Source of the DNA: Aquila chrysaetos chrysaetos
Lineage: Eukaryota > Chordata > Aves > Accipitriformes > Accipitridae
DNA length: 64,000 bases
Reading direction: 5' to 3'
NCBI RefSeq assembly: GCF_900496995.4
Contig: NC_044006.1
Location: 44,992,120-45,056,119, forward strand
Within the stretch, counting starts at the first letter, position 1. Each line of letters starts with the position of its first letter. The notes below the pieces were generated by a model. It made no database searches and was not told the origin of the DNA. It saw only the letters and a program-made list of their open reading frames with translations. Both the position numbers and the translations under genes were made by a program. Positions 34,782 through 44,048 of this stretch are shown one piece after another.

Positions 34782-35525
34782 GTAAGGCAGGGACCCCGAA
34801 ACCGGCGGGGAGAAGTGGAGGCGGGGGGGGAGGCGAGGGGCCGCCGACCGCGCCGTGGGCCGGGCACGCGTGGCCGTGGGGGGGGGGGGAGAGGGGCCCT
34901 CCCCGTCCGGCGGGGCCCTGCTTCCAGGGCCGGCCGGAGAACAGGACGGCTGGAGGTGCCCCCCACAGCCCCCCCCCCCGCCCCGGCCGCTGCCCCGGCG
35001 CGTCCCTCCCCCTGCGCGGCCCGAGGTGCGCCCCCGGCCCCGCGGGGCCCACGCGTGGCGGGGCGCTGCCGGCGGCCGGAGGGGGTGGGCTGCGGGCGGG
35101 GAGGCGGCGGCGGTGCGGGTGTGCCCCAGCCAGATGGGGCCGGCCTGAGATCACTTTTTCACCAAACGCTGCGGAGCCAGCGGGGCTGCTGGGATGGTTC
35201 CTGCTGCTGCTGCTGCCGCTGCCGCTGCCGCTGCCGCTGCTGCTGCCGCTGCTAGTATTTTGAAGTGAATCCATGTCCGCCTGCTTGCTTCCCGATGAGC
35301 GTTTCCTACCGCCCCAGCAGCCCCCTTCCCTCGGCTCTGACACCGCTGGCTGCCTGGCTGGGGTGTCACACGGTCACCGCACCGCCTGCCCGGCAGAGGC
35401 ACGCGTTTCTCCCTCCTCTGTTCATGCCCGATGTGTGTATTTCCACAGACGGAGAGGTGTAGGTAGATGTTACGTGTGTCTTTCATTTCAGTAACGAGTT
35501 TTCCGCCCTCTCTGGGTTTTTGCAG
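34782..35525 (+). other. TWIST1: TWIST1 intron 1
   Basis: The donor CCTAG/GTAAGG at 34781/34782 lies 44 nt after the stop codon. The acceptor GGGTTTTTGCAG ends at 35525, where sequence conserved with mammalian TWIST1 exon 2 begins (ATGACATTGTT). This gives a 744-bp intron inside the 3' UTR, the classic TWIST1 gene structure. A stop codon 44 nt upstream of the junction is within the roughly 50-nt limit, so nonsense-mediated decay would not be triggered. Confidence 0.85.
35201..35253. repeat. CTG/CCG triplet repeat in the TWIST1 intron
   Basis: About 17 tandem triplets alternate between TGC and CGC (on the plus strand: CTG runs interleaved with CCG). Triplet repeats of this kind are length-polymorphic. 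It lies about 270 bp upstream of the splice acceptor. Confidence 0.9.
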
Positions 35526-35968
35526 ATGACATTGTTCCCACAGATGGAGAAAATGGACAATCTAGAGACTCTGAAGTTGGATACGATTTTTTTGGTCTTG
35601 TCTAAAAAAAATGTACCAAGGATTTCTTGGAAATTAGAAGAGCAATATCCAAATTCAAAGCAGGGCGTGGGGAGCACTTAAGGAAAGAGAAAGAGACAAG
35701 GGCTTTGGACAGTGACTACCCTTTGGGCGTCGGTACAATCCACACATCTCTGCATTCTGATAGAAGTCTGAATCGTTCGATTTTTTTTTTTTTAATTTTG
35801 ACGAAGAATGTTGGAATTTAACTTTTTTTTTATTTGCCTTTTTTTTTGCATGCATTCCCAAGAGGTCTTGCCTGTGAGCCACTGATGAAAGGAAATACAT
35901 TATTGTGGACTTTCTTCATTCTTGAATGAAACCAACCAACCAACCAAAAAATATCCCTGTAGAGATGA

Positions 35969-35972
<4 letters not shown>

Positions 35973-36005
<33 letters not shown>
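35973..36005. repeat. Poly-T run of 33 in the TWIST1 3' UTR
   Basis: Thirty-three uninterrupted T residues, which would be a U33 stretch in the mRNA. The length may be inaccurate because of sequencing slippage. Confidence 0.85.
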
Positions 36006-36007
<2 letters not shown>

Positions 36008-36086
36008 GGGGGAATAAGCTGGGCTCAAGCTGTTATATACCCGGTTCCTAACTTTTTTATTATTATTATTTTTCCTCTGAGAAAAA

Positions 36087-36092
36087 AATAAA
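36087..36092 (+). terminator. TWIST1: Possible proximal TWIST1 polyadenylation signal
   Basis: AATAAA about 115 nt before the distal signal. Use of this site would drop the Pumilio and CPE-like elements from the mRNA. Confidence 0.3.
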
Positions 36093-36204
36093 CATTTTAT
36101 TTATTTATTGATGACCCATGTTAAAATGCAAATAGATCCGGTGTCTAAATGCATTCCTATTTTTATGATTGTTTTGTAAATATCATTGTATATTATTTTT
36201 CTGC

Positions 36205-36210
36205 AATAAA
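36205..36210 (+). terminator. TWIST1: TWIST1 distal polyadenylation signal
   Basis: The CTGCAATAAATAAATATGAA context matches the end of mammalian TWIST1 mRNA as I recall it. Cleavage is expected about 15-20 nt further, near 36225-36230. Confidence 0.8.
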
Positions 36211-36228
36211 TAAATATGAATGAAATTT

Positions 36229-36979
36229 TAATAACCTTAAAGTTTGGTCTCTCTGAGAACTCAGGGTTGGAACTGGAGATAAATACCTGCTTGTTGAGCT
36301 GTAAAGACACCCAAGAGAGAGGGGGCACTAGTATAAACAAACCAGGCGAAAAACGCAAATAAACTAGCTACTGACAGACACAGGCACGTTATTTATTGAG
36401 ACAGCTTTATTATTCTGCGCTGCAGCTCACTGCATTTGGGGGAGGAAGATATTCTCTCTGCTCTCTTTCTCTCCCTCTCCCCCTTCAATCTTAACGCCAA
36501 GCGCCGCAGAGTTCTGCGGGGAGCGGACTTTTCGCCGCAGAGCTCCGGCGCTGCCGCTGTGCTTTGCCCCCCAGATGTAAGGCAGGAGCAGGGCCCATTC
36601 CCCAGCCCCCGGCGCAGGTATTTTTGCTGATCTCCCTGAGGACGAGGCATAGGTTTTACACAGGGATTCGTCCACCCACAGGCCAAGCGAGAGAAAGCGA
36701 GGTTGAAACAGGGAAGTGTCTAGCGAGTGGGGTTTTCCGGTGGAAGTGATGTTTGACTGCTCTGCTCTCTAGGGTTTTATATAATATATAGACTAGCGAT
36801 CACATTTTCGTTGTACAAAGCACGGAGGGATACGCTAACCCGCCCTCTTCTCCTTTTCTACGTGTAGGGCGCATGTTGCCTCTGTTTCTCTTCACCATAC
36901 CCTCCGCGGGGTCCCAGTGTGCGGCGACACCCCAGTTGTAAGAGAGAGGAAACCTCCAGCTCTGAGGGCTCGGAAGGAA
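36229..36979. other. TWIST1 downstream flank, no gene
   Basis: Moderately GC-rich sequence with no convincing coding frame. The overlapping 60-97-codon frames at 36393-36749 have no domain. Confidence 0.5.
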
Positions 36980-37270
36980 GGTGGAAAGGGAAGTTGCTCG
37001 ACAACAAAAAAAAAAAACCCCAACAACCCAACCCAACCCAAACCTTTATAACCGGACAGCTGATTCCGCCTCTGCTGTCACTCGCTCATCTCCCAGCGCT
37101 TCGCAGCCGGCCCATTCCCGGGGAGCGGCGCCTCCTGCCCCTCCGCGGCTGCGAAGAGTCCGCGGGTGCGCAGGGGCGTCCGCCGCGGAGCGCCCGCCCC
37201 GGCCCTGGGAGCCGAGCAGGGTCCCCCGCGGAGACAGGGACCCTGCCGCCGGGATTCAGCCAGTGCCTAG
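36980..37270. other. CpG-rich block 0.75 kb downstream of TWIST1
   Basis: CpG-dense sequence with a CAGCTG E-box at 37059-37064 and a TTTATAA motif near 37044-37050. No transcript is supported. Confidence 0.45.
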
Positions 37271-37445
37271 GGTAAATAGGATGGGGTGTTTTTTCAAAAC
37301 AGAGCCTGTTTGCATAGCCCAGGTTGAGTTGACTTTATTGCCTGAATGTTTTTGTTTCCATATCCACATATTACCGTCTGTTGCTGACATAACAGTATTA
37401 TAAATTTAATATCGTGCATATTTTAGGCCAGTGTGCAATGTTTAG
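37271..37445. promoter_or_regulatory. Enhancer-like AT-rich island between CpG blocks
   Basis: About 170 bp of complex AT-rich sequence sits sharply between two CpG-rich blocks. It includes TTTGCATA (octamer-like), CATATCCACATA, TATTATAAATTTAATATCG and TGACATAAC. An abrupt AT core in CpG-rich DNA beside a developmental gene often marks a conserved non-coding element. Not tested by alignment. Confidence 0.3.
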
Positions 37446-38480
37446 AGTAGAGAGCCGGCAGCGCTTGTTTGCACTGCCGGATTAGCGGGGACTGGGAAAC
37501 GGGATGGGGGCTCTGGTGGTCGCGGCCCTCCGTGACAGAGAGGAGGGGGAGCCGCTGCGAGCTCCCGGGGGGGGGGCCTGCCTCCCCCCGGAGCCCTGGC
37601 ACCCCCAGCACCCAGCTCAGCGACTCGCACCTCTCGAAAAAGCCCGCTCCCATGCCACCCGGCTACCGAGGAGGAGGTAATGTCCGTCCGCGTTACTTCG
37701 GCTGAAGCAAAAGCGAGGGGCAGGGGGAGCCGACGGGGAGCTTTGGCCGTGGGGCTGGGCGGATTTGAGGCGTTGGAGGTGGTTTCGGTTCTTCCTTTGG
37801 GGGGAAAAATCACACAGGGGAAAGGGGGAAAACCGCCCCACGTTTAGGAAGAAAACAGGTTCGGGAAAAAACGAGAGGAGCTGCTCGGTGCTGAGGGGAA
37901 GGCGCGTTTCGTGGACGGGGATACCTGCGAAATATGAATGAGGAATCAAGTGCATTTTAAAAACCACGGGCCACGCTGTGCTCGCCCTTAGAAATGCGGA
38001 GCAACTCCGCTGGATGGACTTAAACCTGATTGACTCCGTCACAACCAGCGACAGGCCTCTGGCACAGCCTGTGCTAGCCCTTCCCAGCAAGCTGAAGCAC
38101 CCGAGTGAGAAAAATCCCCGATTCCCTGTCCCTGGGGCTCATACCACCGTCAGGTCTCCCCACCTCACCCCTGGGTCCCTGCCGGCGCCGCAGCCCTCCC
38201 CGAGCACCTGGGTGCTCAGCCGGTGCGCTTTCCCGGCTGCGAACCCCTACCTTTGCTTCATTTAAAAAAAAAAAAAAAATCCTAAAGAGGAGATAATCCT
38301 GATTTAAAAACACAAACGTGCCCTTTCCTGGGTTGGAATTGGGGACTGCAGAGGTCTGGTGCTCCTAGGGCTAGAGCCAAAAGCGATTAAGTCAGAGTCA
38401 GGCTTACTGAAGTTAAAAAAAAAAAAAGTATATTAATTTGTCTTTTGGGAATTTTAAACACTCTTGCAATCAGAAAATGA
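37446..38480. other. CpG-rich then mixed intergenic DNA, no gene
   Basis: GC-rich at 37.45-37.75 kb, with open frames on both strands (123 and 157 codons minus; 78 and 95 plus) that show no domain. Poly-A runs occur near 38263-38279 and 38415-38427. Confidence 0.5.
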
Positions 38481-38559
38481 ACTCTGCCTTTCGAAGTCCT
38501 GACTGATTTTGCTTCTTTCCCCGAGGCATCAATACGTCCCGTTTATTCGCAGACAAGCA

Positions 38560-39260
38560 AAGCCGAGCGGAGAAGAGGTCCGGGTCCAAGCAGCTGCCCC
38601 GTCTCATCGCCCTGGCCCCGGCCCCGGCCCCGGCCCCGGCCGGGCCCCGCGGAGCGCGGAGCTGGCAGAGCGCGGAGGCGGCGGCTGCCGGCACTGCCCG
38701 CCCGCCGCGGGTGCCCGGCGCTGCACCTCCCGGGGGGCGGCGGGCGGGGGGCGCCGGCCGCGGGCCCTCGCACATTCCTGGGTTTGGCAGGGGCCGCCCC
38801 GCTGCTTTCTCCAGGCCGGTATCGGATTCCTCCCAGGCGTATGATTTCACTTGAAGTCCTGCCCAGGAGCCCTTCAAAGTGCGCGCTTGTCCCGCTCCCA
38901 TGATGTCAGGCGGTTTTCCCTGCATCTGTAATTTTAAGCAAAACAAACAAACGCGCGGTGGGGGGGGCGGGGGATGGGGGCGGGGGAGAACGGGGGGGGA
39001 CACACAAAAGTCACGGAAAAGCGCGGGGGGAGAGGGGCTCACCTGCGGCGCCGGCACCTGCCGCCCGGGGCGAGCCACCGCGGGGCTCGGCGCCTGCGGG
39101 AGCGACTCCCGGGAAGGGGCTCAGCTCCCGGCGCCGGTGTCCCCCCCGCCTCGCCCGGCGCTGCTGCCAGCCGCCCCCGGTGGCTGTGCCCGCCCGGTTC
39201 GCACGGCGCTCCCTTCACCTGCCCCGCTGGGGCAGGCAGCAGGCCCGCCGGGCAGAGCGG
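38560..39260. other. CpG island 2.3-3.0 kb downstream of TWIST1
   Basis: A strong CpG island containing five or so GGCCCC hexamers (about 38614-38645). The 202-codon minus frame (38470-39078) and the other overlapping frames are Arg/Pro/Gly/Ala-rich without domains. A consensus minus-strand donor, GCAG/GTGAGC, lies at 39043/39042, and a minus-strand TATAAAT lies at 39694-39688, so a second minus-strand transcript converging on TWIST1 is conceivable but weakly supported. Confidence 0.6.
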
Positions 39261-39513
39261 GAGCGCTCTGCCGTAAATTAGCATCTTTGGGAAGAGGGTG
39301 GTGGCGGTGGTGACGGAAAGTCCAGTCCACCCCGTGGAGGGATCCGGGAGGCTAAGGCGAAAAAAAGAGAGGCGCACACAGCCACATCCCACCGGGACTT
39401 GCTTTATTTGCTGCACACATAACCTGCCCGCAGTAAACATGGCACAGGATGTATTTTACATTAACTTCTGCACCAGCTTCTTTCGACTTCAGTCCACTTA
39501 ATGTTCTTGGCAA

Positions 39514-39550
39514 ATCAAAGCACGTGTCCTTTGAAGAAGGTGTGTAATTG
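39514..39550. promoter_or_regulatory. TCF/LEF - E-box - TCF/LEF composite palindrome
   Basis: ATCAAAG (39514-39520), CACGTG (39521-39526) and CCTTTGAA (39528-39535) form an imperfect palindrome centred on the E-box, followed by TAATTG (39545-39550). The paired, oppositely oriented TCF/LEF-like sites directly abutting an E-box are unlikely to be random. A Wnt-responsive TWIST1 element is a reasonable inference. Confidence 0.35.
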
Positions 39551-40844
39551 GAGTTTAAGGCATGTATGGAATTCCCAGATGTCTATAAAGTAAGAAGGAG
39601 CATTTGGCAGGTCACTTGAAGGTGGAGCAGGTTAAAATGACTTGTACAAAAGTCCCCCTTTTCTTTTTTAAAAGCAAACAGCCGGCCATTTATAAGGACC
39701 AAGTGATCGAGATTGCGGGAGGCTTAGAGCGGTTTTACAGAGCAGAAACAATAAAGCTCCGGAAACATAATGATGATGATAACACCCGCCTAAAAATCCG
39801 AAATGAAACGCAAAACAAAACCAAGTATTCAGATCGGGGGAAAAGCTGTCCGTTCTCCCAGTAATTCCCTGTCTCCTCTGCCCTCTCAGGAGCGCTTGCA
39901 CCCCTCTTATTTAGGTATTCTTCTTGTCTTGGGTAGCCGACACTTCCCCGCTCTTTTCATAAGGAGGTGGCATTAAATTTGCGGGAGCTTTACGAAAATT
40001 CCCTTGTTCACTGCATGGACACGGGCGAAAAAGGACGCGTTTCACTCCAAAATAATCCCGACGAACCACACTGAAATCAAAACGGCTAGAATGATAAGAG
40101 CAACAATTAATAATAGAAGAAATAATAACGGAATCGGTTTGGGACAATTAAGTCCTCATCATTTGTCTTTGGGGGCTTTACCGGTGTTCGTGCAAAATAC
40201 CAGCCCGAGCAGGACTGCGGGTTTGCTTGGGGGGGTGCAGCAGACCCTGCTTGCTGCGACGCAGAAATCCCGCCGCGCAGTATTGCGGCGGGATGGGGAC
40301 CCGCTCTGCCCTCCTCATGCGGGGAAATCTGGAAATGGGAGGGGGCCGGGGGGGGGAAGGATGCTCTTGGGAAGGGTCGGGGTCACCCCCTCATGTTTAG
40401 GGTTGCTTTGTTCTGTTTGGGACGAGGCAGAGTCATTAAACAAGCAGTCAAGAAAGGAGCAATGCACACGGCTGCAGCCGTGGACGAAAGGGGAGCTTCA
40501 GAGGGGAAGGGATTTTGACATGTGAAAAGTTAAGCAGGTACCTGAAGGAGGTTTATTTTGACCAGATGTTAGAGCTTTTATGAAAATGTCACGTGAAGCG
40601 AACAGATGTACAACTTGCAAATGGAGCCCCGCCTTGTAAATACTGGGAAGAGAAAGGCTCACAGAAAATCAAGCGTAAATCATTCCTGCTGCTTTTCTAT
40701 ATGTGTGTATTTGTACATAGATACACAGTATGTAGGTTCTACTTAAATATTGCTTTTTATTTGTTTGTTTGTTTGTTTGCGAAAAAGAAAACGCAGCTGT
40801 TCGGTCCAAACTTGCTACCCTCTTCCAGTGTGCCGAGCCAAAGT
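39551..40844. other. Intergenic DNA downstream of TWIST1, no gene
   Basis: Complex, moderately AT-rich sequence. The 86-codon frame at 39604-39864 and the 173-codon frame at 40004-40525 have no recognisable domain; the latter resembles translated non-coding DNA. A short (TTTG)n run lies at about 40758-40780. Confidence 0.45.
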
Positions 40845-41290
40845 CACTTTCTCCCTTCCTCCCTTTTCTTCCTTCCTCCCTTTTCTCTCTTCCTTCCTTC
40901 CTTCTTTCTTCCTTCCTTCCTTTTTTCTCCCCTTTCTTTCTTTTTTCTTACTTTCTTTTTATCTCTCCCTTTCTTTCTCCCTCTCTCCTCCCTTCTCTTG
41001 CTCTCTTGTTCTTGCTCTCTCTCTCTCACTTTCTCTTGCGCTCTCTCTTTCACGCTGCCTCATTCTTTTCTTTTCTTTTCTTTTCTTTTCTTTTCTTTTC
41101 TTTTCTTTTCTTTTCTTTTCTTTTCTTTTCTTTTCTTTTCTTTTCTTTTCTTCTTTTCTTTTCTTTTCTTTTCTTTTCTTTTCTTTTCTTTTCTTTTCTT
41201 TTCTTTTCTTTTCTTTTCTTTTCTTTTCTTTTCTTTTCTTTTCTTTTCTTTTCTTTCTCTTTCCTTTTCTTCCTTTTCTTCCTTTCTTTC
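40845..41290. repeat. 445-bp polypyrimidine tract with (TTTTC)n core
   Basis: Almost pure C/T on the plus strand. The core at 41065-41252 is about 37 copies of TTTTC (AAAAG on the other strand) with a single short unit near 41151. Flanks are mixed CTTT/CCTT/CTCT. Frames of 181-245 codons on the plus strand and 125 on the minus strand are repeat artefacts. Such mirror-symmetric tracts can form intramolecular triplex (H-DNA). Confidence 0.95.
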
Positions 41291-42673
41291 CTGTCCGTCG
41301 ACCCCCTCCTTTAGTCTCGGGTCCGTTTGATCCCAAGGAAAGTATCGGATCTCTGCTGGGAGGAGAAACTGAGACTAATCAATTGCCTTCTGTTTGAAGG
41401 TGGGTAGAGACTGCTAAGAGGAGCGGAGGAGAGCCTGGGCTGGCAGCCCCGAGCCCTCCGGGCGCGGCGAAGGCGGGCGGCTCTGCCCGGCTCTGCCCGG
41501 CTCTGCCCGGCGCTCCCGCCCCGCTCCCGCCGCCGGGGAGCGGGGGCCGCGGGCGGCGGGACCCCCTGCCCGGCTCTGCCCGGCTCTGCCCGGCCCCGGC
41601 GGCGGGGAGAGCGGCAGCGCCGCGACTCTCCAGGAAATTAAAAGCTGTCCGCGGTTTGACGTTTTCAGAAGGGCGCAGTCAGTCCTGCGCTAGCTGCAAG
41701 CCCTGCGTTCTTTTTTTGTACGATTACTGTGGGTGGGTTTTATTCTTTTTGTACGATTATTGCTATTTTCCGCGAGGTCCTCTGGTATTTTAGTTGAAAA
41801 ACTGTGGCTCGTGTTACACCCCACGGTGCCCGTGGTTATCACTGTCGCGACAGGCTGGCAGGTAGGGGGGCGGCAGGTAGCCCCCCTGCAAGCCCACCAG
41901 CCCCGAGGCACAACGCAGGGCAGTGGGACGCAGCCATTGCCAAGGAAAAGACCCGGGCTGGAGCCGGGGGCAGGCTGGGGCCGGGGGGGCTCGGACTTGT
42001 GCAAACACCTGCCTGTGTTCTGGACGTTTCATTCACAAACCATTTCGATGAGCTTATTGCTTATTTCTGCAAATCTATTTATGCAAGTGGGTTTGATATA
42101 TCCGTTTTGAGCTGTGGTGGAGGCTGTTATAATAGGTACCTGTATTAAATAATAGAAGAGTTCTCACTGGACTTCGCCAGACAGAAATGAATTCAGTCTT
42201 TATTTTTCTTTTTATGCCAACGTTTTCAAAGGTAAAAATACTGACTTTAAGCACATTAGTTTTGAGAATGACAATGCAGGCGTACGTAATGCAGATAAAT
42301 AGACTGAGGTGCTACCCGTAATCTATAGCATCAGTCTAAAAATCCCTGGGGTTTCTTAATCTAGATTTATTGCCTTTGAGTCCCAATCACATGATCTTGT
42401 AAAAACGTTTAAAGTGAACGCAAATGGAAGTTTTTTAAAATAAAAGACTAACTGTGGAGTCCTTTTTTCCTTTCTTAGCCATCGATGCTATAAATGACGG
42501 ACTCGGGATATTCAGCAGATATCACAATTTTCAGCAAAAACAGATTTGTCTCGTATTCTTTAATGTAATTTAGAAAACGACGGGAGAATGGTTTTTACAT
42601 TTATCTCAGAATTTGAAAAGGAGTAAGGCTTTTCTTCGCGTGTGAAAGTGTACATGTTCCGGACACGCAGGCA

Positions 42674-42676
<3 letters not shown>
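41291..42676. other. CpG-rich block followed by enhancer-like AT-rich DNA
   Basis: 41.44-41.62 kb is CpG-dense and carries a CTCTGCCCGG decamer repeated three times at 41481-41510 and again near 41570-41592. From 42.0 to 42.5 kb the sequence is complex and AT-rich, with motifs such as CTATTTATGCAAG and CTAGATTTATTGCC. No coding frame is credible. Confidence 0.45.
41713..41759. repeat. Paired 14-bp direct repeat TTTTTGTACGATTA
   Basis: TTTTTGTACGATTA occurs exactly at 41713-41726 and 41746-41759, 33 bp apart (about three helical turns), at the edge of a CpG-rich block. It is not part of any microsatellite. Confidence 0.8.

Positions 42677-42720
<44 letters not shown>
42677..42720. repeat. (AC)22 microsatellite
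   Basis: An uninterrupted AC dinucleotide tract of 44 bp. Confidence 0.95.
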
Positions 42721-42722
<2 letters not shown>

Positions 42723-42734
42723 GCTTGTGAACCC

Positions 42735-42945
42735 TGGAGCTATCAAACATGTTTAGTGACTGAGTGAGATGCTGTCTACGGAGGGGTTGTTGATGTAGGA
42801 GCCAAATTAGTGTTAATTTCAAACAGGCGGCTAATTCCTCCACGGAACCTCAGCACTTTCAATGTCCTTTGCTGGACTTCATATTTAATTACTTGCAAAG
42901 GAAAATAGATCCATTTCCCACGTAGAAAGATTATTTAATTAATGA
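42735..42945. promoter_or_regulatory. Homeodomain-rich enhancer-like block
   Basis: Between two microsatellites lies complex sequence with several TAAT-core motifs: AAATTAGTGTTAATTTC (about 42804-42820), GGCTAATTCC (42829-42838), TTTAATTACTTG and TTTAATTAATGAGG (about 42932-42945). The density of TAAT sites and the lack of repeats suggest a homeodomain-responsive element, by inference only. Confidence 0.3.
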
Positions 42946-42950
42946 GGTCC

Positions 42951-42951
42951 C

Positions 42952-43013
<62 letters not shown>

Positions 43014-43046
43014 TCCTCTCACTTTCTCTCTCTTTCTCCCTCTCGA
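42951..43046. repeat. (CTTT)n polypyrimidine microsatellite
   Basis: About 16 CTTT units with one CT insertion (to about 43016), then a mixed CTCT/CTTT tail. Confidence 0.95.
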
Positions 43047-43559
43047 AGCATCCTGGAACACCTTTCAACTTCAAGGTTTTTACACCAATATAAACCAGAT
43101 CCAGAACAGGCTCCCTTCCCCCTTCCCCTCGGTCCTCAGATCTGAACTTAAAACATATATCATAGATCAGTTTTCATCCAGCGAATTTAGGCATAGTCCT
43201 CGACCTGTATTTTCAAAGAGATTCTGGGCTGGAGTCTGCAATATTTAATCCAGTCAGCTATTAAATGTCCTCCGGCTTGAATCAAGAATTTAAACAGGCA
43301 TCTGTGCTGGGGATAATGACAGTTAAAGCAGTTTGGGGTATAGTGTGTGGCAGAGAGGGGGGAAACGGACAGAAGGACAACGATTATGTCTTTGATTTGG
43401 AAAATTCCTGAGTTTTAGGAGTTCTGTCAGAGTATTGGTGGGGGAGAAGATGAAAGAAACCCCTTTGCTCAAAGGCATGGCTTTAATGGGGAGAAATAGT
43501 CCTGTTAATACCTGACAGTGCCTGACACTCGCCTTTCTTCTGCCTGCCCAGCAGTAACA
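43047..43559. other. Complex intergenic DNA, no gene
   Basis: Sequence at 43.14-43.33 kb is complex, with motifs such as TATTTAATCC and GAATTTAAACAGG, and may be a conserved element. The 189-codon minus frame (43323-43892) has no domain. Confidence 0.4.
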
Positions 43560-43790
43560 TGATACCCGCTCCCCCCAGTGATGGCCAGGCCCGGTGCGGG
43601 CAGCCCCGCTCCCCGCGGGGGACCCGGCTCCGGCCGAAGGGGCGCTCCGCCGGCGGGAGGGCTCCGCCGGGCGCCGCCGGGAGAGCTCCCCCGGGGTCCG
43701 TCCCCCCCGGCAGGGCTCCCCCGGGGTCCGTCCCCGCCGGGAGGGCCCCACCAGGCGGGTTCCCCCGCCCTCCCCCTTCCCGGGGCCTTT
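43560..43790. other. CpG-rich block with 30-bp minisatellite
   Basis: CpG-dense. 43681-43710 and 43711-43740 are near-identical 30-bp units sharing CTCCCCCGGGGTCCGTCCCC, with decayed copies on either side. Open frames crossing it read as Arg/Pro/Gly repeats and are not genes. Confidence 0.7.
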
Positions 43791-43978
43791 TCTTGAGACC
43801 TCGGGGTGGATGGGCTGGGGAACCCCACGGTGCTTCAGGCAGAGAAGTGTTGGGGTTTTTTTTTCTTTCTTTTTCTTTCCTTCCTCTGTCAAATACTGAG
43901 AGGACGGCCAGTTAGATTGAAAGATGGGGTTAGGGTGTATTAGGTGGATTCCTAAAATCCTACAGGGCTTGAATCCAA

Positions 43979-44048
43979 GGAAGAGAAGAGAAGAGAAGAG
44001 AAGAAGAGAAGAGAAGAGAAGAGAAGAGAAGAGAAGAGAAGAGAAGAG
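43979..44048. repeat. (AAGAG)n microsatellite
   Basis: About 14 copies of AAGAG with one short unit near 44001-44003. Purine-only on the plus strand. Confidence 0.95.

Larger units (their letters stand above)
33290..35150. other. TWIST1 CpG island
   Basis: A long CpG island covers the TWIST1 promoter, exon 1 and most of the intron. Many long frames on both strands (for example 235 codons minus at 33377-34084 and 242 codons minus at 34615-35343) are by-products of GC-rich composition. Confidence 0.8.
35526..36228 (+). other. TWIST1: TWIST1 exon 2 (non-coding, 3' UTR)
   Basis: The exon starts with ATGACATTGTT and contains blocks I recognise from human TWIST1 exon 2, such as 'CTGATAGAAGTCTGAA' near 35757-35772 and 'AATAGATCCGGTGTCTAAAT' at 36131-36150. 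The last 120 nt are the best conserved. They carry a Pumilio site TGTAAATA (36175-36182), U-rich CPE-like TTTTTAT elements (around 36160-36166) and an octamer ATGCAAAT (36126-36133). A 33-T run (35973-36005) interrupts the middle. Translational control of TWIST1 by CPEB and microRNAs through the 3' UTR is known in mammals; that it applies here is inference. Confidence 0.85.

Noticed and set aside
38614-38645. GGCCCC hexamers, resembling the C9orf72 motif
   Set aside because: Only about five units in a CpG island. This is common in such islands and too short to be notable.
40593-41397. Frames of 181-245 codons over the pyrimidine tract
   Set aside because: Pure Ser/Phe/Leu translations of (TTTTC)n and related repeats.
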